DNA of 64,000 nucleotides, taken from assembly GCA_965153455.1 (NCBI GenBank), contig OZ234494.1, positions 11,904,001 through 11,968,000 of the forward strand, in the 5' to 3' direction. Position 1 is the first letter of the stretch, and each line of letters starts with the position of its first letter. Below are positions 1 to 20,145 of the stretch, piece by piece. The DNA is from Sphagnum compactum. Lineage: Eukaryota; Bryophyta; Sphagnopsida; Sphagnales. A model generated the notes under the pieces. The model searched no databases, was not told the DNA's origin, and saw nothing but the letters and a program-made list of their open reading frames with translations. Position numbers and translations under genes: made by a program.

Positions 1-591
1 GACCTTCAGACTTTTTTCCCTCTCCTTGAGTAAGTTGGTAGATAAATTGGTGAATGCAGTAAAGCAGATGCAAGGAGCTACTTATTTCGTTAGATTCCCA
101 GCTAATAGTCTCCACTATAGTCTCACTGAAATCACTTCAGTCACAATCAGCCTCATCCTCTCTCTGCTCTCCACAAAGTGATACAAGTCATACACTAATT
201 TCTACTTAGTTTGGAACTGTCAGGGGATCATGTCCAGTTCCAGGCCTGCCTTGTTCAAGTCACTGTTGCAAAGTTGTGAGGTGAATAGAAACAGGATCAA
301 CCCCAGTTCTATGTCTGACTGGTACGTATCAAGAGAAATCTTCACCCTGAAATCTCTCCTTTGAAAAGAACAAACATCAAATTGGTTTATCTAGAATTCA
401 TCTATGAGATTGTAGAGGGAAATTCACAACAAAACTTTTAAGGTGACACAAAGTACTGAAGGTTCATAGAAAATAATTGGATTCAAGAGGATCTAAGATT
501 AGCCTACAACCCTCAGACTTCATGACAACCAATCAGCCAGCCAGCCCCTACAATTTATGAACATAATGGTTGATGAGTGTTCCATGGCTAC

Positions 592-8526
<7,935 letters not shown>

Positions 8527-9411
8527 CTTCTCTGATGTACCAGTCTGCAGACATGAGGCAGCAATGTCATGAAGAATCAATCTTATTACAACAGCATCAA
8601 GCTGGTCCATGCACCAGTGGTGCTGTGAGATTGACGCTGAGAAATGTTGACATTCCTAGAGTTCAGGAAGCACTCACATCTACCCTACCATCATATTCCC
8701 AGGGGAGGCACTCAAAGCCACTGTGAACACCTCGGTACCAGATCATCCTGAAGATAGATAAACCTCAAACACAAAATTGATCACGAGAGCAAATCCTTGT
8801 CCCGGTCCTCAAAAACAAAAGACTGAAAGCCGAACAAGTCGCAGGATCACACGGAAAGAAAGGGAGAGTCAAGGGAGAGAAAAACAGTTTACGTTTTCCG
8901 GTTCCGATGCATCATCAGCCCCTCGGAAAGCCATGGTTGCGGCGTCCAAAGTGCAAACCTCCTTCCTTCCCTCCCTCCCGCTCGCTGCGCTTCAAGCGTG
9001 GTCGACGATCATGACCGGCAAAAGCAACAAAACGAAAGGAACCGTCCCATTCGAAAACACAACAACAGTCACAAAACAAAAGAAGCTTCTTCCTCTCAGG
9101 TGTATATCATCAAACCCTAAACCTCAAATTCACCATAGTTTTCCTACTACTACTCCCCCACTTCCCACTTCCTTTGTGGTTCTTCTTCTTCTTCTTCTTC
9201 TTCTTCTTCCTCTTCAATTCTTATCAATTCCGGCAGCATCATCGTCGCTGCCGTGGCCGCTGTTCTTGGCCGACCATGTCCGATTCCGTAGACCCACAAT
9301 TGCGCACTTCCGATTCAGTTTCTCGTTTGCATGAGAGTTGTGAGGAAGCAGCCATCTGCGCTTCGCCTCTTCGTCGTCTCTTTGCGCTCTGTTGCACCCA
9401 AGCCTAATTGG
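8527..9411 (-). promoter_or_regulatory. 5' leader, leader intron and promoter region of the RRC1-type gene
   Basis: An acceptor (CTGCAG at 8550-8545) lies 18 nt before the start codon, so the leader is spliced and its first exon lies somewhere in 8.75-9.4 kb. This stretch is much less AT-rich than the DNA to its right and holds CpGs, a (TTC)n run at about 9180-9211 (GAA on the sense strand) and a telo-box AAACCCTAA at 9112-9120, a motif common upstream of housekeeping plant genes. The exact transcription start cannot be read from sequence. Open frames here on both strands have no recognisable protein. Confidence 0.55.
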
Positions 9412-10128
9412 ACGGAATTTCAAATCCATAATATTTCATCCACATTATCATCCATCTAGAACTCCTAATTAGATGGAACTCCAAATACGTGATATTTTCA
9501 TCTGCATAATCATCCATCCAGAACTCCTAATTGGCCGGAATTACAAATACATGATATTCATCCACAAAATCATCCATTCAGAACCCCTTAGTGGATAGAA
9601 TTATAAATACCTAATATTTCATCCACATCATCAATCCATCCAGAACTCCTGATTAGATTACTCTAAATATGTAATATTTTCATCTGCATAATCATCCATC
9701 CAGAACTCCTAATTGGACGGAATTACAAATACATGATATTTCATCCACATAATCATCCATTCAGAACCCCTTAGTGGATAGAATTATCACTACATAATAT
9801 TTCATCCACATCATCAATCCATCCAGAACTCCTAATTAGATGGAACTCTAAATACGGAATATTTACCATCTGCATGATCATCCATCCAGAACTCCTAATT
9901 GGACAGAATTACGAATACATGCTATTTCATCCAAATAAATCACCATGCACAACTTTTCATTAGACAGAACTACAAATACATAACATTTCATCCACAAATC
10001 ATTCCATCCTGAACTCCTAATTGGACGGAACTACAAATACATGATATCTCATCCTCATAATCACCCATCCAGAACTCTGACCTCATTGGACGGAATTACA
10101 AATGCATAATATTTCATCCATGTTATCT
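9403..10128. repeat. ~61-bp tandem repeat with ~183-bp higher-order period
   Basis: About twelve degenerate monomers of roughly 61 bp, each built around CATCCATCCAGAACTCCTAA, then TTGGACGGAATTACAAATAC and a CATGATATTTCATCCACAT-like part. Variant monomers recur in order: the TCTGCAT(A/G)AT variant appears at 9501, ~9683 and ~9869, spacing 182 and 186 bp, which is three monomers. The array starts directly behind the RRC1 promoter. Confidence 0.85.
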
Positions 10129-12479
10129 AGAACTGCGTTTTGTCTCTATTAGCACATATAGAAGGGGGAATGTGCGGCACGACGACAATTGTCATCCACT
10201 TCATTCATCCATGTGTCTTTTTGTAGAGGTTCCTGCCATCACTTTTCTCATCCTCTTCTCCATATTTTGGACCATATGAAAAGCTGGTTAATGGTTTTTT
10301 TTTTAATGTTGTGATCACATTTTTAATGCTAAGTTGATGTTAAGAGACGAAAGTTTTTAATTGTTATAGCACAATGGCAAGTTCGACATTTCAATGTTGA
10401 ATAATTATTTTATTTTTGAAAATTCCATGTAGAAAATTAAAAATGTTTCAAAACATTTAAAAGATTTTTTTTTTTTAACCCAAAAAAAAAAAAAAGGTAG
10501 TTGTAAATGACCTTACATAATAACATAATAGGCTGACATGCTTTCAAGAAAAGTGTAATTCGAAGGCAAGCAAAATTAGTTGTTTGAAAAGCCCATCGTT
10601 GGTGTGTGTGTGTGTGTGTGTGTGTTTTTTTTTCCTTATCATATTAACAACATATCACCCCAAAAAAAAAGTAAAATTTTAAATTGTTGCAATTTGTATG
10701 CCATTTAAAGCTCTAATTAGGGTCAAGCTTTGTTGAATTCAAGCTTGCATTTAACTGCATCTCACAACACCACTATTCCATAAATCTTGGCCCTTCATGT
10801 TTTACATTACACATAATGGTGTCCAAATCACAATAATTTGATTCAATTCATCCATCAACCTAATGCAAATTGTTTGTGGTTTCAAAATCATGTCGTTGAC
10901 AAATGATAAAATAGGGGAAAACATTAAATACCTCATAATAAACTCTGTTTGGAATAGTGTTTTTTTTTCCAAATTCCTCAAATAGGTGCATTAGCTAGGA
11001 TCCTCAACAATAATTAGCAATAAATGGCAACTATTATGGTGGACTAGTAGATCTTTTTTGGAATCCTATTTAGTTATGGCAACCTACAAAAACACACTAT
11101 CTAAATATGAAGACTTCTAAGTTTTTTTGGTCAAGATATGGCGAATTTGTTTTTTAAAATCTCAAAAATCCCTTTGTTGGATTTGCTAGCCCTTTTTTTT
11201 TTTGTTAGGTTGCAAAAATTCGCCCAAAAAAGCATTGATTTGAAACCTATTTCTTGAACCCTACGTACTTTTGTGCACAAAGTGTTCTTCACAATCAACA
11301 ATTGTTATGTTAACGACCAAAGCAATTTATATGGTTTATTGTTCCTTGTCGAATTTGAACCCATGATTTTTGTGAGAGCATAAACAAGTATTTGTCATTA
11401 CATTATTTCTAGTCATTTACAACAATAGATTTTTTTTTTGGTTTTTTACTTTTTTTTGTAGAACATTAATCAAACCCTATGCAAAACCTTGCAAGGTGTC
11501 ACACTAACATTCAAACAATGTTCATTAAGAGGTATTTAGCATCTTCCACAAAATAATTATAACAACCTTCCATGTGTACTCTAAATATAGTATGCAAGAT
11601 AAAAAATCAATAAATTTGTTCAAACGCATTACACATTTAGAAAACAATCAAGTTTTATTGCCATAGAAGTGTGATTCTTTAACACAATGCCAAAATGAAA
11701 AAACCGTAAATCAATCTCCTGGTTAAGTTTGATGACACACATTTAAAATTTTGAGGTTTTGTTAATCCAATGCATTTTATCATTCAAATTATCCTCATTC
11801 TTAATAACCCTCAAGTTGGATTCATCAAGATTCTATTATCAAGCATAACCTGATTTGCACCAAGTTGTTGGTATTACAATTTTCATTACTAAACAAGTTT
11901 TATTTAATCTTTAAATGATTAAATGCCAATCTTGAAACTTGGACAAGAAACTTGATGATCTTAGGAATGCACACCCCCATAATCATCAAATGGTATCCAC
12001 GGCAATTCTTGATTTTGGAAAAGAAAAATTCAGAAATCGAGGCATATTCCTTTAAACATTGTGACCAAAACCAAAAAGGGTGCAACCTTTGAGATGCTTA
12101 ATACAAACTTGGAAAATTCTCCATGAACACCTTTTGTCCAATTCAACTGCACAAATAATTAAAATAAACAATGAATGCAATTGGAACCAAAACAAGGTCA
12201 CACACTCATAATGGAGTCACAAAAACTTCACCCAAACAATTATGGGAAGCATTATTCACCCTATATTATATTTCATAATTCACCATGGGACTAAATTTTA
12301 TTGGTATTCCATTAGTACAAAAATGAGGTGTAGTTCATCAATTTAAATCATTATAGGACCTTTAAAATGAAACAAATTCACCTTACCATAGTCATTTCAT
12401 TTTTATTAAAGTTATGTCATTATAGGGCCAACATGTAATCATCATATTTCATTACTAGTTGACATATTTCATTATAAAT

Positions 12480-14650
12480 TGAAAATAATTCATTATAATA
12501 AATAGGTTTATTTTGATGTTGTTATTTTATATACCTTAGGTTATTATACCCTCTATTATTATACCCTATAAAATATCTTAGGATATATTTTAGGTTATTT
12601 TACATTATTCTATCCTATGATATTTTGTATCTTAAGTTATTATAGGTTAAACTATAAATTATTCTAGGTTATACATTAGGTTATTCATGGATTATTCTAT
12701 GTTATACCTTAGGTTAATTTAGGTTATTATGTGTTATACCATAGACTATTTTAACTTAGGATTTTCTATTATAAGAAAAAATTTCATTTGCAATCAAATT
12801 TTATAATGATAAAATGTTGTCTATAATTATTTTTATTGGTTACAAACAAAAAAAAATCTTCTATTCTTTTAGGTCATTATACCTTAAGTTATTTTCAGTT
12901 ATATTACCTAAGGTTATTCAAGGTTATTTAAGGTCATTTTTCTTTATTCTATTTTTTTTTTTATCATATGTTATTATATAAAATATTATACATTACATTA
13001 TTTCACGTTATTTTAATTTATTCAACCTTAACTTAAAATATCCTAAGATATAATAGCCTACAACAAAATAAATTAAAATAATTGAAAATAGCTTAAAGTG
13101 GAACAATTGAAATAACATAAGGTTGAATAACCTAGAATATTTTACAATAGCATAGAATAGTTTAAAATGAAATAACTTAAAATAATAAAAGATGGCCTAA
13201 AGTACAATAATGTAGAATATCCTAAAATACATTATGCCAAAAATGCCATTTTATGAATAGTTATATATGACTACAAGTGAATAAGTGACTAAAAATGGCA
13301 TAAATGACAAGTCCAAATCAATTACAAATGGCATAAGCAACTAGTATAATTGATAAAGACCAATCATATAATGGTGGTTTTGGCATAGTGGTGTAATGGC
13401 CTTAAATAACCTAAAATGGAATAACCTATGATAATTAAGAATAAAATAGGGTAGAATAACTTAAAATAATCTAAAGTGAAATAGCCAAAAATATTTTAAG
13501 GTATAATAATTTGAAATAGATTAAAATGAAATAACCCAAATTAACCTCAAAAAACCAAAATTAGCTTATTAAAGTGGAATATTGTCAAATAACCAAAAAT
13601 CATCTTGAATAGTTTAGTGTGAAATAATTTGGAATAACCAAAAATAACATAGGGTAAAATAACTTAATATAATTTAAGGTGGAATAACTTAAAATGACTT
13701 GTCACAGATGCCAAAACCATGGAATTCATTCATATGAATGTTTATCTATAACTTATAATCAATTTATACCTAATTCGTAATTTAATTTCAATTCATTTTT
13801 AATTATTTGTTAATTAATTTTCAATTAGATTCTAGTTAACTTTTAGTTCATTTGTAATTATCCTTTAATTCATTTTTAATTAATTTTAAGTTCATTTCTA
13901 GTTAATTTTTAATTAATTCATAATTAAATCTTAGTTCACCTTTAATTCATTCTTAATTAATTCATAATTCATTATTGATTTCCACATGGATGAACATAGG
14001 CCACACATGGGTGCACATGGATCACACTTGGGTAAACGTGGGTCACATATAAGTTAGAGGTTTTTTTATAAGCTTATTTGAATTATGTGTTTAATGGGTA
14101 TAAATAGAGGTAGAATCCCACATTACCTTTAATTTGTTCAACATTAGTTTAGGGTACATATCTTTGTAATAATCTTATTATGTTTTTGTCATACTTTTTT
14201 GTAATAAAATATTTTTTGTCTTCACATCGTGCACACATCATCCAAGTCATGGAATTACTAACGTACAAATTTAACTTATGATATTCTACACATAGCCTAG
14301 GAATGGCTTAAAATAATTTACACTACCCTATGAATAACTTAAAGTATATTGCATTAATCTAAAAATATCCTAAAATAACTTACCTTAATTTAAGATTCAT
14401 TGAAATTACCCTATATTAATTTAGGAATAACCTAAAATAATTTACACTAACTTAAGAATAACCTAAAATAATTTACACCAACCTAAGAATAACTTAGGAT
14501 TAATTTAGGAATGTAACCTATGGTAACCTACAAATAGCCTTGGGTAGCTTACATTAATTTTAAAATAGTTAGCGTAACTTATTAATATCCTAAACTACAT
14601 AAGTATATAACATAGGGTAACAGGTAACATAAGTAGGAAAAATATTTAAG
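12480..14650. repeat. Degenerate TAGGTTATT / AATAACCTAAAAT low-complexity island
   Basis: From ~12.53 to 12.96 kb the plus strand repeats TAGGTTATT-like words; from ~13.03 to 13.70 kb and 14.28 to 14.65 kb the reverse complement (AATAACCTAAAAT, AATAATTTACACTAACC) dominates. Between 13.74 and 13.99 kb there is a TTAATTAATTTTTAATTCATT-type run. No coding potential. Confidence 0.7.
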
Positions 14651-14722
14651 GTAGATACTTACGTAGGTTAGGAAAAGAATGTCCATAATGATATATGATG
14701 ACAAATGATTTCATTTATTTAA

Positions 14723-14800
14723 ATAGTGGTCCAATGGTTAAAGATTTATTTCTTGAACATGCAAATGAAGGGAGGTGACAGGTTCAAACTTTCACACTTG
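14723..14800 (+). repeat. tRNA-derived SINE-like relic
   Basis: A box-A-like TAGTGGTCCAATGG at about 14725 and a box-B-like GGTTCAAACTTTC at about 14781 sit about 45-55 nt apart as in tRNA-derived SINE heads. No cloverleaf acceptor stem is evident, so it is not called a tRNA gene. Confidence 0.35.
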
Positions 14801-16756
14801 CATCTTAAAGTTAATGAATTAGGTGGGTTAAAATACTAGTTTTGATTAAATGACATAGACTAGTTTAAGTTTTTAGCCAAATGTTTATTAGTGCCTAATT
14901 TGGTTTAATTTGGGTTCCTATGTGCCTGATTGAACCTAACTTGGGTTCTTAATCTAACCTAACTATAAACAAAAAAATAATTTATTGAATTAACTATTAA
15001 TGAATTCATTTGTCCATAACTATTGGTCTTCATTTATTAGGGGTTGACCATTTTCATCATGATAAATTTGTTCAAGTTGATTCAAATTTTAATGAAATAA
15101 AAAATGAATTTGGTCGTATTTTTTTTGTAGTGTTCTTTCACAATGTTAATGCATTTTTGCTAAAATGAACCAAATGTGTTCACTTGAGGTGGGTCCTTAT
15201 AAATAGTGGATAATTTATTCAATATGATTGGTCATTTATAGAAAATATTTCTAAAATCATGATTTACATGTTGAATAGAGATTCTTTTAGTGTTTATGGT
15301 CAAAAACATGTTACATTTTATTATTATGTAAAGGGGCATTTTTTTAAATTCCTAAATATGTCATTCAATTAATTCTTAATTAACTTAGGTCCATTAAATG
15401 ATGAAAATACATATTGCAAAATATTTTAAATGTTTTTGAATATTCCATATTCATTAAATTCATTTCAAACTTTTACAAATGATCTTACAATACATTAAGA
15501 ATATTATTGCACAAGTTCATTAAAAAATTCAATGTTAAATTAATTTATGATTTAAAACAATGAAAAACTAAACATTTGTTACATTAAGATTGACTAATTT
15601 ATGCAAAAACACAACCACCTTTTCTTGAAATTCAAAAATCTTATTTTCTTTCAACCTTAAAGGCTCATAACTTGCTTGAAACATCTATCCACTTAGGAAG
15701 GTTGATTCTTTATTTTGTTTGTCACGTTGAGATCTCCCCAAACTAAAGTGCCCCCAACCGTGTGTTAGGTACCATTGAAAAGCCCTTGATAAGTGGGGGG
15801 TGTTATTGAAATAATGTTTTCCAAAAAAAATCAACAAAATAAAAAACTAAAAAAATAATGGGGATCTGGGTGCACTCATGGTATTGTTGGAAAGCCCTTG
15901 ATAAGGGAGATTTTTTGGAGGTGATTTCATAATTTTCATAAATAGGGTATAGGAAATATTGAATTTTGAGTCATTTTCATCTCCGAAAATTGAATTACAA
16001 AACCAGGTTTGAAAGGACAAATTAGTCAAATAACAAGTTCACACTTGGGCCAATGGCATAGGCCACACTATTTTTCTTAACATGTGAATACATTTTGTAG
16101 CCTTTGCAACAAGCTTTTCAACCCCGCATGAAGATCTTGAATCGGACATAATTTGGAGTTCAAATGGACCTTTGAAAGCTTAGGAATCATTTTGATGATT
16201 CTTGTCACAACCTTTTTGAGCCTACATTATTTTCTTAATTTCGTCTTTGATTTGACATTCGGAGCCTATTAAGTTATAGTTTGCACCAAGAGCTTTTAAA
16301 TAATTTTGATTTTGAGATATTTTGACCCTTGAAATTGTCACATTAAAAAAGTTCAAACTCCTCAAAAATCCCAACTCTCAAAAGTGTGAATCTAACATGG
16401 GTGATCTTCAAAGTCTTTTCCCTTAATTTCATGAATCAATTGTGAGCAATCGCAAATCACAAAACATCCATAGTCAAAAAATCCATTTGAAATCACAATC
16501 ATGAACGTGCCTAGAACTTCAGGTGCACCGGCATTCAAATATCTGCGCCCTGAGTTCTTGTTGCATTTACAGTAGCAACAGGAAGACTCTGTCATGATGT
16601 TAGCTTTGCACTCATGAGACAACAATTCAGTTTTTGCATGTGCACATCCTCTAGATCATGATTTAAGAGCAAAAGATCTAGATTTTTCAAATAGAATATG
16701 TGAATTGACCTAACTGGTTAGCTATTACTATGGTAAGCTATACGTACAAGGTTGCT

Positions 16757-18659
16757 TTACGCCCAGATAGCAATAACAGACATGGCTCCAGCTCCAAGGA
16801 ACAGAGCTGCGTAAGAGAAGATCTGCAGCTGGTAATTACATCGCATGCGCTTGCTAAGAAAGTCAGCTGCAATCAAATCCACCAGTGACATGTACACAAG
16901 TATTCCTGCAGATATGGAATCAAAAATTCCTTCCACAATTAAGGCCCTAGGACTGTTGTCATTGTAACTTGAAGCAATTCCTAATCCAATTGCAATTCCT
17001 CCTGGAGTGGTGACTGCAAAGAAAAATGCCATGATCGCAGCCGACAGGGTCTTGTAACCTGCCTGTTGATGGAACCCCACCCCAAATAATGTCATGCAGC
17101 TTACAGGAATGACACTTCACATTTCTCATCACTCAGTGTAGATATGACTAAAATGTTTCAATGCCAGAGTATGTTGTGCACATTTCACCTGCCAAGCTAG
17201 ATTGCTGAGAGACAGTGGAAGTAAAACAAACCTGAGAGATGCAGCCACCCAGGGCAAAGCCCTCAAAAAATTGATGGAATGTAAGAGCAGCAATTAGTGG
17301 TCGCACTGTGCAGGGACTATTTGATACTCCTAGTGCTATTCCAATTATCACTGAATGTGCAACAATACCCAACTCCAAGACCTGAAGATTTTGCAATGAA
17401 GGAACATGATGATCAGAAGTCAATTGAAACCAGGGCTCAAAAATCCTATGTCTCCTACAACGCCAAAAAGTCAGTGCCAGAAAGTGAGCTCATATGGCAA
17501 GAAGGGCAGAAAAGCATAACTTTGAAGAAGGTGCAATTACAACAGACTTACCTGTGCAATAACTACATGCCTAATCCGCGCTAAACCTTCATCCGATATA
17601 GGACCTGCTCCATGTGTATGACCAAGATTGCCATTCGTATGGGCATGGGTGATTTCTGCACAATCATGGTGGCCTTCAGGATGGCTATGACCATGGGCAG
17701 CTGCATGGGCATGCATCCCCACTATGTGTACCCACTTGTCACTATTTTCCTGTTTCTCTGCATCATCCACTTTCTCAGTCCCCTCTGCCAAGGTAGGCTC
17801 CTGGAATACTCCTGTTTAAACAACTACAAACCATCATCAGCTCTGGCTTATCAAGACAGCAGGAACTGTTGCAGCTGCCTCAAAAACTGGAAATTGATCA
17901 ATCTACCATCTCAGAGAACAGGACCCTAGGAATTTGTAAGAAATAGATGAATTATATCACAACATGTGGTAAACAAGTGCTCTGGACAAGTTGGGTTTCA
18001 AGACGACTGTGAGGAATTGATGAAAAGTGTTTCATTGGAGACATGGCAGAGAGTAGGACAGGGCAGTTGTAGTTTGGACATTAAGGAACCCGAACAACTC
18101 CATGATGAATGCACTGAGATATTCACCAATCATGAAGCATGACATTAGATGGACAGATAATCAAAGACTGCAAAAAACTCTTGAATGCAATACAGAAATT
18201 AATCCACTTATGACGAGCATTGATTGCAATTTTACCAGCATCCACAGGTGCATCCCCCCAATTTTTCCTCTCGCCTCTACGAGATTGAAGCCTTTCATAG
18301 AACTCAGTCGCACCAAAGTCAACAAGCAACGTCGCAAGTGCCGCAACCATGGCAAAAAACCCAAAGAATGGGAATTTGGACCATGGATGATCAGGCAGGC
18401 AGCTACTGGTTAGAGCACCTGCAGCATCTGGTAACATGTGCACAAACCCTGTCGCCAAAATGACCCCAGCTGCAAATGCTTTTGCGATGAAGAAGGTATT
18501 TCCATCTGTCCTTAGCAATGTGAAGCGCTGACCATGAATGGGCAACAACACACCAAGAGTACTGGCTGTCAGTATTACAGCGATTGCTGCTACTTTGAGA
18601 TGTAATGCTCCTACTTTGTCATAACACGCCAATTGCGTTTCTGGACCACAATCTGTCAT
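16757..18659 (-). CDS. ZIP-family zinc/iron transporter
   Basis: Plasma- or endomembrane divalent-metal importer of the ZIP/IRT family. Four coding exons: 18659-18236, 17811-17552, 17381-17232 and 17062-16757, phases consistent, 379 residues. An early membrane segment around 20-40 follows the start; the second carries [20 protein letters not shown]; a variable cytosolic loop with twelve His between residues 170 and 208 ([16 protein letters not shown]) follows. The TM4 signature has H237 in [14 protein letters not shown] and the TM5 motif is HQFFEG (H264, E268), both expected metal-site residues. TM8 ends near the C-terminus at [11 protein letters not shown]. The start at 18659 lies 16 nt after an acceptor (TTGCAG at 18681-18676), so the leader is spliced. 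Which ZIP subfamily, and zinc versus iron, cannot be decided here. Confidence 0.95.
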
Positions 18660-19570
18660 CCTTGCTGCTTGTGCCCTGCAACGAAATATTCCCACTGGTG
18701 TAGAGTTAGAAAAGCCTGTGCCCTAATTGCATGAAGCTTAGTGGTTAAGTGCATCAGCAAACCGAAGTACTATGCCTGTGCAGATAGTTAAAAGAAACAC
18801 ATAAAAAACCAGCATGAACTCTAAATTACCATCATCTCCTCCTGTCAACCTCCAGAATGAAGTCAATTTCCAAAATAAGCAATTCACCAAAAGATTGAGC
18901 TCACAGAAACCTCATGACAGAGCAAGTTTCCTAGCCTATCTCCAGAGGATCCATTGATTCCAGTAGCACAAAACCTCTCTAAACCACTTCAAACAAGGAT
19001 GAACAAAACACATACATTCTCGGCTCTCCTCCATCAACAAAAAAAATTTCACATGTCTTTCAAACATAACAGAAACCTCATTAAAAAATAAAAAATTTCA
19101 AACTTACAAAAAACTTGAAAGATGGCATGAATATATCAGCAGCTTATTATTATTATTATTATGGCACACATTATTATTATTATTATTATTATATCGTCTA
19201 AGGCCAAAACAAACTAACTACAAACCAAAAATTCACAGAAAAAATGAAATGTTAAAAAAATTTAAACTAAAAAGAATTGAGCAACTTAATCATCATCTAC
19301 CATTAAGAGAGAGATCGATCGGCAAACGAAAGAACGTACCCTGATGAGTAAGAATACAGAGAGCAAGCTTTTGGCGGCTAGATTAAGCTGCTGCTGCTGC
19401 TGCGACAGTCGTGAGCGAACGAGGAGTACAATTGACGAGAGAACAAGAGAGAACAAGGTTTTTCATATTCATGGCGGAAACAAAAAGCTGATGAGGAGGA
19501 GAGAGTAAGAGCAAAGCGAGAGCCAGCAAGCGGGGTGTGGTGGGGGGGGGGGGGGGGGGGGGGGGGGAAA
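18660..19570 (-). promoter_or_regulatory. Spliced 5' leader and promoter of the ZIP gene, with C26/G26 run
   Basis: A donor CAGG|GTACGT at 19340/19339 pairs with the acceptor at 18676, giving a ~664-bp leader intron (18676-19339). That intron contains ATT-repeat microsatellites at ~19146-19190. The leader exon contains a CTG/CAG-type repeat near 19388-19402. An uninterrupted 26-G run on the plus strand (19542-19567) sits just upstream of the probable transcription start. Confidence 0.55.
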
Positions 19571-19735
19571 TGGCGTCATTCGGGTGTCGCAGCGAGCAAT
19601 CAAGTGCAAAGAATGCCACAGGAAAAGCCTGACTTCGCTTCTCCGGGAACTGTTCACTCTTACAATGACAACATCCTCTTGAGAGTGGGCTCCCCACTTT
19701 AGTTACAACATTGGCGCCACACAAACAGCCTCTTA

Positions 19736-20001
19736 GAGAGTGGGCCCCCGCCACTTGCAGAGTGGGGCAGCCCACTTTGCCTTGGGCGAACCAGCCAGCC
19801 ACTTTGGTTCAGCCAGCCAATTTATTACACTCTTTTTGGGAGGTGCACAACTTTGTAGCACCCTTTACCAGCCACGGCAAGCTGCACAAATTTGGTGCAG
19901 AAAAAAAAAACCAATGTCCTGAGCTAAACCGGCACATTTTGACTTTTCCACAATAAATTTTACTGTCTGGAGTCACATACTGAGCACCGTTGGAGATGCT
20001 C
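19736..20001. mobile_element. Tourist/PIF-Harbinger-like MITE, diverged copy
   Basis: The right end reads GAGCACCGTTGGAGATGCTC followed by TAA. The inner part, with GGCACATTTTGACTTTTCC and TCACATACTGAGCACC, matches the copies at 26.3 and 59.2 kb. The left end is less certain; TTA followed by GAGAGTGGG at 19733 is the best candidate. Short AGAGTGGGC/CCCACTTT repeats fill its left half. Confidence 0.6.
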
Positions 20002-20054
20002 TAATATGGTCATTAAGAGGCCATACTGAAAAAGGTCAAGGTACGACACCACTA

Positions 20055-20145
20055 GTGAAAGCTCAGTGGTATATATATATATATATAGCCCATTATGAGA
20101 CCTTAAAACCTCCAAAAATGTCTCAAGTTCAAACCCAGTGGTATG
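20055..20145 (+). repeat. tRNA-like SINE relic with (TA)n insertion
   Basis: Box-A-like AGCTCAGTGGTA at about 20059 runs directly into a (TA)n tract; box-B-like AAGTTCAAACCCAG lies at about 20125. The arrangement resembles tRNA-derived SINE heads. Confidence 0.35.

Larger units (their letters stand above)
10129..16756. other. AT-rich gene-free stretch
   Basis: No credible gene on either strand; only short shadow frames. Contents: a (GT)n microsatellite at about 10601-10625; many poly-T/poly-A runs; a degenerate low-complexity island from ~12.5 to 14.65 kb (listed separately); a tRNA-like relic at ~14.72 kb; and an imperfect direct repeat around AAAGCCCTTGATAAG at ~15.78 and ~15.89 kb, which suggests a decayed transposon. 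Confidence 0.7.

Noticed and set aside
8777-9334. 185-codon plus-strand open frame opposite the RRC1 leader
   Set aside because: Low-complexity Leu run from the (TTC)n repeat, no recognisable domain, and it overlaps the minus-strand promoter and leader.
15118-15136. TTTTTTTGTAGTG as the right end of a CACTA element starting at 24.1 kb
   Set aside because: Wrong side and orientation for that left end, and similarity is limited to CACTAC plus an A-run.
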